From contig CAVTSA010000017.1 of assembly GCA_963737225.1 (NCBI GenBank), forward strand, positions 1 to 64,000: a stretch of DNA of 64,000 nucleotides, read 5' to 3'. The notes below the pieces were generated by a model, which did no database searches, was not told the origin of the DNA, and saw nothing but the letters and a program-made list of their open reading frames with translations. The DNA is from CAVTSA01 sp963737225 (lineage in GTDB: Bacteria; Chloroflexota; Dormibacteria; Dormibacterales; Dormibacteraceae). Below, in pieces: positions 44,875 through 54,262 of the stretch (position 1 is the stretch's first letter; the number at the start of each line of letters is the position of its first letter). A program made the position numbers and the translations under genes.

Positions 44875-45932
44875 AGATACCGGACCTGTCCGGTGTCGCC
44901 CAGCCGCTCGACCACCTTCTTGACGTCCTGGGCCCGGCGCTTGTCGCATACCAGGAGCGCGTCGTCGGTGTCCACGATGACCAGTTCGTCACAGCCGATG
45001 ACCGCGACCAGCTTGTCGGGCGCGGAGACAAAGCTGTCGTGGACGTCGAGCAGCACGACCGGGCCCTCGACCACGTTGCCTTCGTCGTCGGAATGGAGCA
45101 GTGCGGCGAGGTCGGTCCAGGACCCGACGTCCGTCCAGCGGAACGCGGCCGGCACCGCGAGCAGGCGCTGGGTCCGCTCCATCACGGTGTAGTCGACGGC
45201 CTCGTTGGGGAGATCGTTGTAGATCGCCGCCGCCTCCTTCTCGTTCCCCGCGCTGCGGGCGGCCACCACCCGGCGGAGGCCCTCGAGGTGCTTGGGGCCG
45301 AAGCGCTCCAGCTCCTCCAGGAAGACGTCGCAGCGGAAGCAGAACATGGAGAGGTTCCAGAAATGCCGGCCCGAGGCTGCGAAGCGTTCGGCGACCTGCT
45401 GGCTCGGCTTCTCCACGAACCGCGTCACCCGCAGCGCCTGGGTGCGCCCGAACCTGCGCGACTCCCCCGCCTCGATGTAGCCGAAGCCGGTGGCGGCGTA
45501 GGTCGGCTTGAGCCCGATCGCGACCAGCTCCCGGGAGGACTCGGCGACCCGAACCGCACGCTCGACCGCCTCGCGGTACGCCCGGGCACCGCGGATCACG
45601 TGGTCGGCGGCAGTCCAGAGCATGACCGCCTCGGGGTCTCGCTCCCGGAGCGTCAGCGCGGCCAGGCCCATCGCGTTGGTGGTGCCGCGTGCGCTGGGCT
45701 CGACCAGGATGCCGTGCTCGCAGAGCTCTGGGACCAGCGTCGAGATCATCTCCCGCTGCCGCTCCTCGGTGACCACGAACACATCGTCGGCAAGCGGTCG
45801 GACGCGGTCGATCGTCTCCCGCAGGAGCGGCTGGCCGGAGCTCGAGAGGCGCATCAGGTGCTTGGGCGCGGAGCGGCGGGACCGCGGCCAGAGTCGTGAC
45901 CCGGCACCACCGGCCGGAACGACCGCGTACAT
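44871..45932 (-). CDS. manC: Mannose-1-phosphate guanylyltransferase
   Basis: 353 residues. The nucleotide-binding start is MYAVVPAGGAGSRLWPRSRR with SAPKHLMRL; MLWTAADHVIRG, GFGYIEAGE, FVEKPSQQVAERFAASGRHF and FRWTDVGSWTDLAALL are family segments. It makes GDP-mannose. It lacks the C-terminal isomerase cupin, which is encoded separately two genes downstream. Its ATG overlaps the metK stop. Confidence 0.93.
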   Translation of the reverse strand: MYAVVPAGGAGSRLWPRSRRSAPKHLMRLSSSGQPLLRETIDRVRPLADDVFVVTEERQREMISTLVPELCEHGILVEPSARGTTNAMGLAALTLRERDPEAVMLWTAADHVIRGARAYREAVERAVRVAESSRELVAIGLKPTYAATGFGYIEAGESRRFGRTQALRVTRFVEKPSQQVAERFAASGRHFWNLSMFCFRCDVFLEELERFGPKHLEGLRRVVAARSAGNEKEAAAIYNDLPNEAVDYTVMERTQRLLAVPAAFRWTDVGSWTDLAALLHSDDEGNVVEGPVVLLDVHDSFVSAPDKLVAVIGCDELVIVDTDDALLVCDKRRAQDVKKVVERLGDTGQVRYL

Positions 45933-47104
45933 CAGAAGGTCCGCACCTCGGCCCGCAGATCATCGATGCGGTCCAGGCGCTCCCAGGGCAGGTCGAGCTC
46001 AGGGCGGCCGAAATGACCGTAGGCCGCGAGCGGTCGATAGAGCGGTCGTCGCAGGTTCAACTCCTTGATGATGCCAAGCGGGCTGAGGTCGAAGACGCGC
46101 TGGACGGCACGCTCGAGCTCCTGGTCGGGAACGCTGCCGGAGCCCAGGGTGTCGACCCGGACCGCGATCGGTTTGACGACACCGATGGCGTAGGTCAGCT
46201 GCACCTCAGCCTGCCGCGCGAAGCCGGCGGCCACCAGGTTCTTGGCCACGTGGCGGGCGCCGTACCCGCCGGCGCGATCGATCTTGGTCGGATCCTGGCC
46301 GCTGAAGCAGCCGCCTCCGTGCCGCGCCCAACCGCCGTAGGTATCGACGATCTGCTGGCGGCCGGTCACACCGACATCGGCCACCGGGCCCCCGACCACG
46401 AACCGGCCGGCGGGATTGACCAGGACCTCCTTCGCCTCCAGGCCGGCTCCACTCAGGACGGGGTGGACCACCTGCTCGGCGACGTCCGCCTCCAGCTGCT
46501 TGCGGTCGACCTCCTCGTGGTGCTGCGCCGCCACCACGACCGACTCCACCCGGTCCGGCCTGCCGTCCCCGTCGTAACCGACCGTCAGCTGCACCTTGCC
46601 GTCGGGCCGCAGGTAGGGGAGCTGGTGGTTCCGCCGTACCTCCGCCAATCGCTGCGCCAGCCGGTGTGCGAGGAGGATCGGCGTGGGCAGGTACTCTGCC
46701 GTCTCGGCGGTCGCGAATCCGAACACGTTGCCCGAGTCGCCGGCGCCCCCGACGTTGACACCGCTCGCGATGTCGGGCGATTGCTCGTCGATGCTGAGCA
46801 GGACGCCGCAGATCTCGGCGTCGAAGCCGTACTTGGCCCGCGTGTACCCGCACTCGCGGATGGTGGCCCTGATGATCTTCGGAATGTCCACGTAACAGTC
46901 GGTCGTGATCTCGCCGGCGACCAGGACCAGGCCGTTCGTCACGGTGGCGCTGCAGGCCACCCGGGCGAGCGGGTCCTTGCTCAGGATCGCATCCAGGATC
47001 GCGTCGGCGACCGCGTCGGCGAGCTTGTCGGGATGTCCTTCGGTGACCGATTCAGACGTGAACCGGCTCGGGCCGCGGCCGTGCGCCGTGGGATTGGCTG
47101 CCAT
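45932..47104 (-). CDS. metK: S-adenosylmethionine synthetase
   Basis: 390 residues from MAANPTAHGRGPSRFTSESV with GGAG seven bases upstream. Motifs: TSESVTEGHPDKLADAVADA, VNVGGAGDSGNVFGFATAET (usually GAGDQGLMFG), HELP-type loop RHGGGCFSGQDPTKIDRAGG (usually GGAFSGKDP), and the C-terminal AYGHFGRPELDLPWERLD. It makes SAM from methionine and ATP. Two usually invariant positions differ here (Gln to Ser, Lys to Gln), which is odd for a housekeeping enzyme. Its link to GDP-mannose genes is by operon only. Confidence 0.93.
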   Translation of the reverse strand: MAANPTAHGRGPSRFTSESVTEGHPDKLADAVADAILDAILSKDPLARVACSATVTNGLVLVAGEITTDCYVDIPKIIRATIRECGYTRAKYGFDAEICGVLLSIDEQSPDIASGVNVGGAGDSGNVFGFATAETAEYLPTPILLAHRLAQRLAEVRRNHQLPYLRPDGKVQLTVGYDGDGRPDRVESVVVAAQHHEEVDRKQLEADVAEQVVHPVLSGAGLEAKEVLVNPAGRFVVGGPVADVGVTGRQQIVDTYGGWARHGGGCFSGQDPTKIDRAGGYGARHVAKNLVAAGFARQAEVQLTYAIGVVKPIAVRVDTLGSGSVPDQELERAVQRVFDLSPLGIIKELNLRRPLYRPLAAYGHFGRPELDLPWERLDRIDDLRAEVRTF

Positions 47105-47512
47105 GTCGTAACTCCAGAACGCCTCCACGCCGGCCAGGCCTGGTCACCATCTCTCGGACCACGCCCCCCGCGCCAGGGGCACGCTCTCACGGGAACGGTT
47201 CGAGCGTAGCAGGGGGCAGTTACGGGACAGGTCACGTTCTCGGCCTGCGGTCTTCTCCACGGCCGGGGTAGGGGCCGCTCCGGTGGGTCATCGGGGTCCC
47301 GAAAGTGGGCGTGTTGATGGCACCGCCGCCGTGCTGCCACGGCTCGACCGCGCCCGCGTGTCAACCGGAGGATCGGCGACCCCGGCTTCCGGGAGCCGAG
47401 CGCCGTCAGAGCTTGGCGGCGGCCCTCGGCGGGTCGGTGTCGCATCGGAGCCGGTGCCGCACCGCCGCGGTGAAACGAGCCGCACTGGACGCACCCCGTT
47501 CACGCCGGTGAG
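47105..47512. other. Gene-free stretch upstream of metK
   Basis: No supportable gene. CCAGGCCTGG at 47134-47143 is a short palindrome in the metK leader. A TACGCT on the minus strand near 47205 could be a -10 box. I see no SAM-riboswitch pattern. Beyond about 47280 the sequence has no protein-like frame on either strand. Confidence 0.4.
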
Positions 47513-48590
47513 TCACATCTCCACGTCATGCGCGTCCTGCAGTGAGACGAGGGCCAGACCCTCTAGGAGATGGGGCCGAACGGCGACCGTGTTCCAGGGT
47601 AGCCATGACCCGATGAATGCGGGATGTTCGGGGGGCGGGTTGGGCGCCGCCAGCCACCCATGTCCAGCTCGCCCGACTGACCGAGGAGGCAGCGGGACCG
47701 GTGGTCGGGCCGCCGCCCAGCTTCTTCCATATCTATCCACGCGCCCACATACCACGGGTGGTAGAGATTCCCGTCCGTCCTGGACGAAGACATCGAGCCG
47801 CTCGGGGTCTCAGGAGTTATCGCAGGGATCGCGAACGTGGCACCTCCCAGCGCTCGACGCCACCGGCAGCGAGCTCTTCTTCCGCTTCTTCGTCTCGGCC
47901 TACGAGCGGGTCAGCCTGGGCATCGCCAGTCACTGGCCCTTCGAGCAGTGGGGACGCTTCCTGCGCGAGCACACAACCACCGTCTCCGTGCTCGGCCGCC
48001 TTCTGCACCACGCCGTAGTCGTGGTCACCGAGGGCGAGTCGTTCCGCATGCGCGAGGCGCGCAGCCGAGGAGGTGCCGCGCCGAGGCTGAGACCGGCTTG
48101 GCGTCCCGAGTCTCCCAGGTCAGGGAAGGTCGCTATCCGGCCTGTACCACCCCCTGAGCAGGTCGGCTTTCGGGGCCTGCCGCGGAAGGCCCTCGTGGCC
48201 GCAGCTGCGGACTTTCCGTTGGCCGCAAACCCGGGCTTTTCGATGGCCCTTAACATCCCTGGGGGTGTCCCAGATGCCGCCACCGATCCCGGGCACCATC
48301 ACCGTGAACAAGTTGGGATCCCTCGAGGCGACCGCTGGGCTCCCGGTCAGGACTTCGGCGCGCGGCTCGCACCCGGATCAGCTGCCGCCGTTGAACCAAA
48401 TGTGATAGGTTGCACGTCCGGCGCCCTCCAGAAGACGTCGATCGTTCGGCGCAGGCTCGGACACTGCGTCGGCCCCGACGGCCGCCTCCCCCCAGCGTCC
48501 AGAGCACCTGCTTGTGCCGATCGAGACGTCGAGCAATGCCTCTGTGTGCCGCGAGGCGATGAGCAGGTACCACCCACGCCATTCAGGGAC
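47513..48590 (-). pseudogene. Decayed PLL-like beta-propeller gene copy
   Basis: Fragments in shifting minus-strand frames match the neighbouring propeller gene at 48815-49700: TDGNLYHPWYVGAWIDMEEA resembles its TDGQLYH and NGWIGIWESLGGG units, SWLPWNTVAV and LALVSLQDAHDVEM resemble VWQPWYTLSG and PALVSLLDGNDLET, and RTIDVFWRAPDV and TYHIWFNGGS resemble NRIDVFVEGTDG and LYHIWWDGAS. Stops and shifts leave no usable gene. An istB fragment on the plus strand interrupts it at 47866-48078. Confidence 0.6.
47866..48078 (+). mobile_element. IS21-type istB remnant
   Basis: The plus-strand frame reads SELFFRFFVSAYERVSLGIA, then SHWPFEQWGRFLREHTTTVS, then VLGRLLHHAVVVVTEGESFR and MREARSRGG. This matches the C-terminal third of IstB helper ATPases, where the pattern SNRPFSEWG...LLDRLLHHA...G.SYR is characteristic. 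No Walker motifs, istA or terminal repeats are seen. It is a fragment embedded in the decayed propeller gene. Confidence 0.72.
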
Positions 48591-48814
48591 GGTTGCGGAA
48601 CCTATCTGAATCGTCGCTATTTCGCAGTCGCCGTGTCGCGGAGGCACAAGGAGACCGCCGTCTGTCCCGCGTGCCCTGTCAGTGTCCCAGCACCGGCGCT
48701 GCTTCCCCCCTCGGCAACCGCCCATTTGTTCCCCCTCCCTCGAAGTACCGGAGGCACGCTCAACGACCTGCCGGGATCTGAGCGCAGGGTTGTTCGCATG
48801 CGATCGATGTCAGA

Positions 48815-51220
48815 TCAGATGTTCACCAGCGGAATTTCCTCGTCCGCCGCGAACGAACCGCACTGGGGCACGCCGTTGCCGTCGGTGAGGCACGTCTCCA
48901 GGTCATTACCGTCGAGCAGCGATACCAGGGCGGGCGCCTGGGAGGTCGTGACCTGACCCGAGAGCGTGTACCAGGGCTGCCACACCCCTGTGTATTGGAG
49001 GTGCTCGGGGAGGTTCCCGGAGCCGCCCGCGACGATGTCCAGCTCATCCGGCTCGACGGACGCAGCGGCGGGTCCGGTGGTCGGACCGCCACCCAGGCTC
49101 TCCCAGATGCCGATCCAGCCGTTCACGTACCAGTGGTGGTACAGGTTGCCGTCGGTGCCCTGGCAGAAGACGTCGACCGGTTAGGGCCCCACCGCGATTG
49201 CCGGGGTCGCGAACGTCGCCCCCCCGAGCGAGTTGAAGGTGCTCCAGGTGGAGCCGTCCCAGTCCGTGGTCCAGAGGCCGCCACCGGCACCCGGCACCAC
49301 GAGTCCAGCCGGTTCGCACCCCAGAAGGCGACCGCCGGGCTCCCGCTCGATCCCGCCTTGGCCCTCCCATCCCGACCAGCTGGCGCCGTCCCACCAGATG
49401 TGATAGAGCTGTCCGTCGGTTCCTTCCACGAAGACATCGATCCGATTTGGAGCCCACGCCACTGCGGCGGGCTGTGTCCCGGGAGCGATCTGTCCGCCCA
49501 GGGACTGCCATCCTGCCCATCCGCTGCCGGTCCACCAATTGTGCCAGAGGGCGCCATCGGTCCCTCTCCCGAAGATGTCGTAGCGGGTCGACGTCCACGA
49601 CGTCAGCGCCGGGCCGGAGGTGAAGGTACCACTCGGGATCGGCTGCAGGTTGGGGCTCGGCGGAGGCGGCGGGGGAAGCCCGGCGGACGCGCGCAGGAGG
49701 TTCAGATCCAGCGAGGCGCGAGCCGGAGCCTTGACCACCCGATAGGTTTCGGTGCCGCTCGGGAAGTGACACTCAGCAGCACATTCCCGCTCTGGTCGTA
49801 CTCGGTGAACTCCGAGCGGTGGACTGGAATCCCCACCCGACGAGGTTGTCGGCGCCCCCGTTGTAGACCCGAAAGCTCCCGGTCGCGATGCTGCGTCGCG
49901 TGCCCGAACTGTGACGAAGGCGGCGGTCCCCGCCGTCGGGTTCGGTAGTCGAGAGTACTCCGCCCCACGGGCCCCACCGGGGAGCACGCCAAAGCGGCCA
50001 GCGTCCGCGAACGTGTGGTCGTCGAAGACCGAGATCTCGGTGGGCTGGTCGGCGGCGTTCACCTGAGGATGCGGGCATCGTGCTGACCCGAGAGGGTGCC
50101 CTCAGGGTCGGAGCCGGCCGGTAGGGCACGATGTGCACCGCTCCCTGCGGCGTCGCCTGGTTGCCGCCGAGCTTCCACAGCACCTGCTTGGTGGCCCCGA
50201 ACGCGACATCGAAGACGGCGTCCATGTGGCGAGAGGAGACCAGCAGGTTCGTCCCGCCCGGGCTCAGGTCGAGCGAGTTGCAGTGATACAGGTCGACGGC
50301 GTTGACCCTGGTAGGTGAATCGCCGTCGAGGTCCTCGTCTGGCAGGATGTGCCCGTCCTTGTACGCGTCCCAGCTCCACAGCAGGGCTCCGTGGTCGGGT
50401 CGAACTCCTCGACCACACAGTCGACGATTGTGCTGTACGCGTGCAGGGAGGGATCGGCGCGCTGGTGAGGTCGACCCCGGAGAGCAGCGGGCTGGTGATC
50501 ATCAGGTCGTTGCCATCAGGGAGCTGAAGCAGCTCGTGGGGATCGGTGGGTTGACCGGCGGCCCGGAGAGCCCGGTGGCCCCGGTCGAAAGGTCGTAGGT
50601 CGTGTAGGCTCCCAACGGATTGCTCCCGAGCCCGGGGCCCAGATTGGGCGACCAGGCGAGCGTGCTGATCGAGAGAGCGTCGTGTTGATGGCCCCGTTGG
50701 GAGCCTGCTGGTACCAGACCGGCGTCCCGTTCTGATTCAGGATCATGGCGTAACCCCCCGAGTCGAGATCGTCCCCGTGAGGTAGTACCCGGGCGTCGGG
50801 CTCCCCGGCTCGTGACGGCAAGCGTCGGGAAGCCGGGGGGAAGGCACCGGACCCACAACCCGGTCGCCGTGGGCTCCGAGTTCATGTCGATGACGATCGC
50901 CTGATTCGGCTCCACGGAGACCGGGACTGTGAGCCGGCTGGCGGTCTGGGTCCCCACGGTCAGGCTCCCGGTGCAGAGCGTCAGGTTCAGGTTGTTGCCA
51001 CCGGCGGCACACCAGATCGCATAGTCGGTGGTTCGGTCGAGAAGGCAGGTGACATGCTCAGGGGCGACGACGTCATGCCGCTCAGTGTGCCACTCACGTC
51101 GACCACGACCTGACTGTTCTGGCCGGTCGCGCTCCGGGGGGCGGCGGTACCTCTCGCAGGCACCGTAGAGAGGCCCGACACCATGGCGGCGACCAACACC
51201 GCCAGCACCACCGCCACCAC
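48815..51220 (-). pseudogene. Secreted arylsulfotransferase-like protein fused to a beta-propeller, multiply frameshifted
   Basis: Reading minus-strand frames in order: a signal peptide (MVAVVLAVLVAAMVSGLSTV), a strand-rich N-domain (TASRLTVPVSVEPNQAIVID), then ASST-type segments (YAMILNQNGTPVWYQQAPNG, VNAVDLYHCNSLDLSPGGTN, LLVSSRHMDAVFDVAFGATK, QVLWKLGG, EISVFDDHTF). A Pro-rich linker follows (GLPPPPPPSPNLQ), then propeller units (STRYDIFGRGTDGALWHNWW, NRIDVFVEGTDGQLYHIWWD, NGWIGIWESLGGG). At least six shifts are needed. Arylsulfotransferases move sulfate between phenols; the propeller suggests carbohydrate binding. Either a decayed gene or an error-rich assembly stretch. Confidence 0.65.
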
Positions 51221-51378
51221 TGGTGCGTGGCATGGCCCTTGGCGCCGTCCATCCCCTCACGCGCATTGACCTCCCGCCCCCCGCGTCCAAATGCGTGACG
51301 TTCGCAGAAAGGTATCCCAAAGGAGCTGATTCCGCAAGTCGAACGCTGTGCGCCACTCGTCCCGGGGGCCACGCGGCA

Positions 51379-51963
51379 TCAGACGGTGGGCGCGGCCCCT
51401 CGCTGAGCAACCCCCCAGTTGTTCATCCCGACCTCGAAGTGACCAAGGTGAACTAGCGCCGGGTCGAACCCGGCCGTCGCCAGGATGACCCGGATCTCGG
51501 GGAGCGAGTATGAACCCTGGTGCTCGTCGATCTCATCGTGGCTGACCAGGTTCAGCCGGGCCATCGCGGCCAGGAGCCAGCCGGTCCAACCGGCCGGCGT
51601 CGTCATCACGAAGACCCCGCCCGGCTCCAGAACGCGACGAACCTCCCGGAGCAGCGACATCAGCGAATCCATCGGAACGTGCTCAAAGACGGCGAGCATG
51701 GTGACGGTCGAGAAATAGCCGTCCGGATAAGGCAGCGTGGGATCGGCCTCCAGGTCCCGATGCAGGAGCCGCAAGCCCCGGGCTTCCCACTGCGAACGAA
51801 TATCTTCTGAGATGCGGTCGATGCCGTGTCGCTCACGGAACCGGACCCTGGACAGAAAGAGCGGCGACGCGCCGTGTCCAATGTCGAGGATCCGGCCCTC
51901 ATGACAACGGTCCGGGATCAGCTGTTGCGCGACGCGAGCGCGCTCCCGAGAGGATCCCCTCAA
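51379..51963 (-). CDS. Class I SAM-dependent methyltransferase
   Basis: 194 residues. The SAM-binding motif I reads GRILDIGHGASPLFLSRV; motif II-like acidic end is FRERHGIDRISEDI; the Methyltransf_11 pattern continues with FSTVTMLAVFEHVPMDSLMS and LLREVRRVLEPGGVFVMTTP. Substrate unknown. It overlaps no neighbour but sits directly downstream of the GT2 gene, so it may modify a glycan or lipid-linked sugar. Confidence 0.87.
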   Translation of the reverse strand: MRGSSRERARVAQQLIPDRCHEGRILDIGHGASPLFLSRVRFRERHGIDRISEDIRSQWEARGLRLLHRDLEADPTLPYPDGYFSTVTMLAVFEHVPMDSLMSLLREVRRVLEPGGVFVMTTPAGWTGWLLAAMARLNLVSHDEIDEHQGSYSLPEIRVILATAGFDPALVHLGHFEVGMNNWGVAQRGAAPTV

Positions 51964-51999
51964 CCATCCCTGAGCCGCGGGTGGCGGCCTGGTGCCCGC

Positions 52000-52791
52000 T
52001 CAATCCCGGGTGCCGTCGACCGACCGCTGCTCGACCCGAAGCGGATGGTGGCGCCCCAGGTCTTGGTGACGGCGACGGTGGTATTCGTGGTCGACCCCGC
52101 CGAAGAGAGCTTGATCCGACCGCGCTCGAACCGTCACCAGGGTTCCCAGCGCACGCACCCCATCCTTCCATGTGAGTTTCTTGCCCTCGTCCCGTCCGCG
52201 TGCGTAGTAGCGGATCGGCACCTCGTGGATCCGGTAGCCCAGACGAAGCACCCGCGCGGTGATCTGGGGTTCGACATCGAATCGATCCCCCTCGAGTCGC
52301 AGCTTGCGCCAGAGGTCCGAACGCATCACCTTGTAACCGGTCTCCATGTCAGAGATGAAGCAGCCGAAGAGCAGGTTCGTGGCGAGCGTGACGCCCTTGT
52401 TGCCGAGGACGAACCAGAAGCTGTACGAGGAGTGGCTCAAGAAGCCGCGAACTCCATAAACGACGTCGGTTCGACTCTCCAGCAGGGGCGCGAGCAGCTC
52501 GGGATAGTCACGGGGATCGTATTCGAGGTCCGCGTCCTGGACCAGAGCGTAGGGACGGTTGATGCGGTCGATCGCGTTCCTGAGTGCGGCGCCTTTCCCC
52601 AGGTTGCGCGGGTGGCGGATGATCTCGACGCGCGAGTCGCCGGCGGCGATCCGCGAGAGGATCTCTCCGCTGCGGTCCCGGGAGCCGTCGTCCACCGCGA
52701 CGACCTGCCCGACCTCGGGTCGACGGAGCACGTGCCCGAGGATCACGTCGAGGGTGGCCTCCTCGTTGTAGATCGGCATAATCACCGAGAC
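52000..52791 (-). CDS. Family 2 glycosyltransferase (dolichol/polyprenyl-phosphate mannosyltransferase-like)
   Basis: About 263 residues from a GTG two codons before MIMPIYNEEATLDVILGHVL. GT-A motifs: VVAVDDGSRDRSGEILSRI, NLGKGAALRNAIDRI, and the DxD-like ALVQDADLEYDPRDY. The MetGYKVMRSDLWRKLRLEG segment with EVPIRYYARGRDEGKKLTWK is typical of DPM1-like enzymes that charge polyprenyl phosphate with a sugar. The last 30 residues (after about TVRARSDQ) are atypical and may follow an indel. Confidence 0.85.
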   Translation of the reverse strand, partial: VSVIMPIYNEEATLDVILGHVLRRPEVGQVVAVDDGSRDRSGEILSRIAAGDSRVEIIRHPRNLGKGAALRNAIDRINRPYALVQDADLEYDPRDYPELLAPLLESRTDVVYGVRGFLSHSSYSFWFVLGNKGVTLATNLLFGCFISDMETGYKVMRSDLWRKLRLEGDRFDVEPQITARVLRLGYRIHEVPIRYYARGRDEGKKLTWKDGVRALGTLVTVRARSDQALFGGVDHEYHRRRHQDLGRHHPLRVEQRSVDGTRD

Positions 52792-52831
52792 AGCGCCGCG
52801 GCCGAAATGTTGACCATGCGAGGTCGCCTAC

Positions 52832-54099
52832 TCAGACCGACAGCGGCGCGGCTGGTCGGCCGAACGCCTGCCGGGTCACCGTCACCACCGCGAGGGCCAG
52901 AAACGCGAGATACGCGGCGAAGATCGGCAGCCGAAAGATGGTGTCCATGGTTGGCAACCCGAACCAGACGCTCCACCCGTTCAACCAACCCGGATGGGGC
53001 CAGCGGATCAGCACCTCGCCGTAGGCCTCCACCAGCCCGTACTCAACGATGTAGGTCGCGGACGCCACCACGAACAGCACGAGGCAGACGATCCGAGCGG
53101 TGCCGGTTCCGAGAGCGAAGACAAGGACCACCACCGCGATCCACCACCAGGCGTACTGCGGCGCGTACCCGGCCCCAGCACCGGTACCGCGACCAGCAGC
53201 GCTCCAGTGATCAGGACCAGATGGTACTCGCGCAGTGACCTGTCCTGGTCACGCCGAGGTACACCACCCGCAGAGGACGGCGACCATGAAGATCCCGAAC
53301 ACGACGTATAGAGCGGGCCACCGGCAGGCGTGTAGCCGACCCAGCTGGGATCGGGCCAGTGGAAGAGGTTGAAGAGGCCGGTGATGCCGAACAGGCCGTA
53401 TGACCGGTACGACAGCACGTGAGCTATCACTTGGTGGAGGCCAGCGTGAGGAGCACGCTCATCCCGAGCGCGACGGCCCAGCGACCAGGCAGGCTCCCGC
53501 CATGAGCCCTCGTATGCTCACCTGCCGGATCCGAAGAAGAGCAGCGGCAGCAGGATGAGCGGTGTCGTCTTGGCGAGGATGGCGACCGAGGAAGAGGCAA
53601 CCGAGCAACCAGTCATCTGACGGGCGGTCCGGTGGAAGCTGGTCACCGCCCAGACGAAGAGCAGCACGAACAGCCGACGATCACGTCGAAGTTGCCGTGA
53701 ACGGTGGTCAGGATGATGGCTACTGGGTTGAAGACGAGCCGATCAGGACCACCAGGAAAGCCCGCCGCGTAGGCCAGTGACGTGAGAGCAAGAGATAGTC
53801 ACCGCGTCAGGATCGCCTCGACCAGCATCAGGAAGAGCTGGATCACCGCACCAGGCGTAGACGTGTGGCTGCTGATGTGACTCAAGACGAAGAGCACCTG
53901 CATCCAGAGGGGCGGCCAGTTGAGAAACGCGTGAGATTGTAGGGATTGGCGCCGTCTTCATGACCTGCGCGAGGTAGAGCCACGCGTCCATGTCTGCCGA
54001 CCAGGCACCCTGAGGCAGCGCCCGCAGGACCGCTAGCCGGACCGCCACCGAGCACAGCGCGAGGAGGACCGCCAACCCGAGCGAACGGGCGATGGTCAT
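52832..54099 (-). pseudogene. Multi-pass membrane glycosyltransferase-like protein (GT-C/GT87-like), frameshifted
   Basis: The N-terminal frame (MTIARSLGLAVLLALCSVAV then GAWSADMDAWLYLAQVMKTA) and the C-terminal frame (LVFALGTGTARIVCLVLFVV, SATYIVEYGLVEAYGEVLIR, PIFAAYLAFLALAVVTVTRQ) are both strongly hydrophobic. Between them hydrophobic pieces in several frames occur (YHLVLITGALLVAVPVLGPG, GITGLFNLFHWPDPSWVGYT). Repaired length is about 420-450 residues with ten or so helices. Such proteins use polyprenyl-phosphate sugars; the GT2 gene downstream could supply the donor. Several indels are needed, so this is a broken gene or error-rich sequence. Confidence 0.6.
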
Positions 54100-54262
54100 G
54101 CGCCCTGTCTCCACCGATGTCGCGTCACGCTCTGCCTCGACACCGGCGTCGCCACCTTTGAGCGCCTGGTCGGGGGATTGCATGTGGGGCATCTATCGGT
54201 GGCCGGGTGCGTCGCCGTGAAGGTCGAGGGGGTGTGTGGGGGATTTGGATGTCAGTGGCCGG

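Noticed and set aside
47105..47280. SAM riboswitch upstream of metK
   Set aside because: The leader is GC-rich with short palindromes but I could not find the conserved core of any SAM-binding class I know.
47283..48956. Single plus-strand gene of about 557 codons
   Set aside because: Only the stretch 47866-48078 resembles a protein (IstB); the rest is low-quality sequence opposite propeller fragments.
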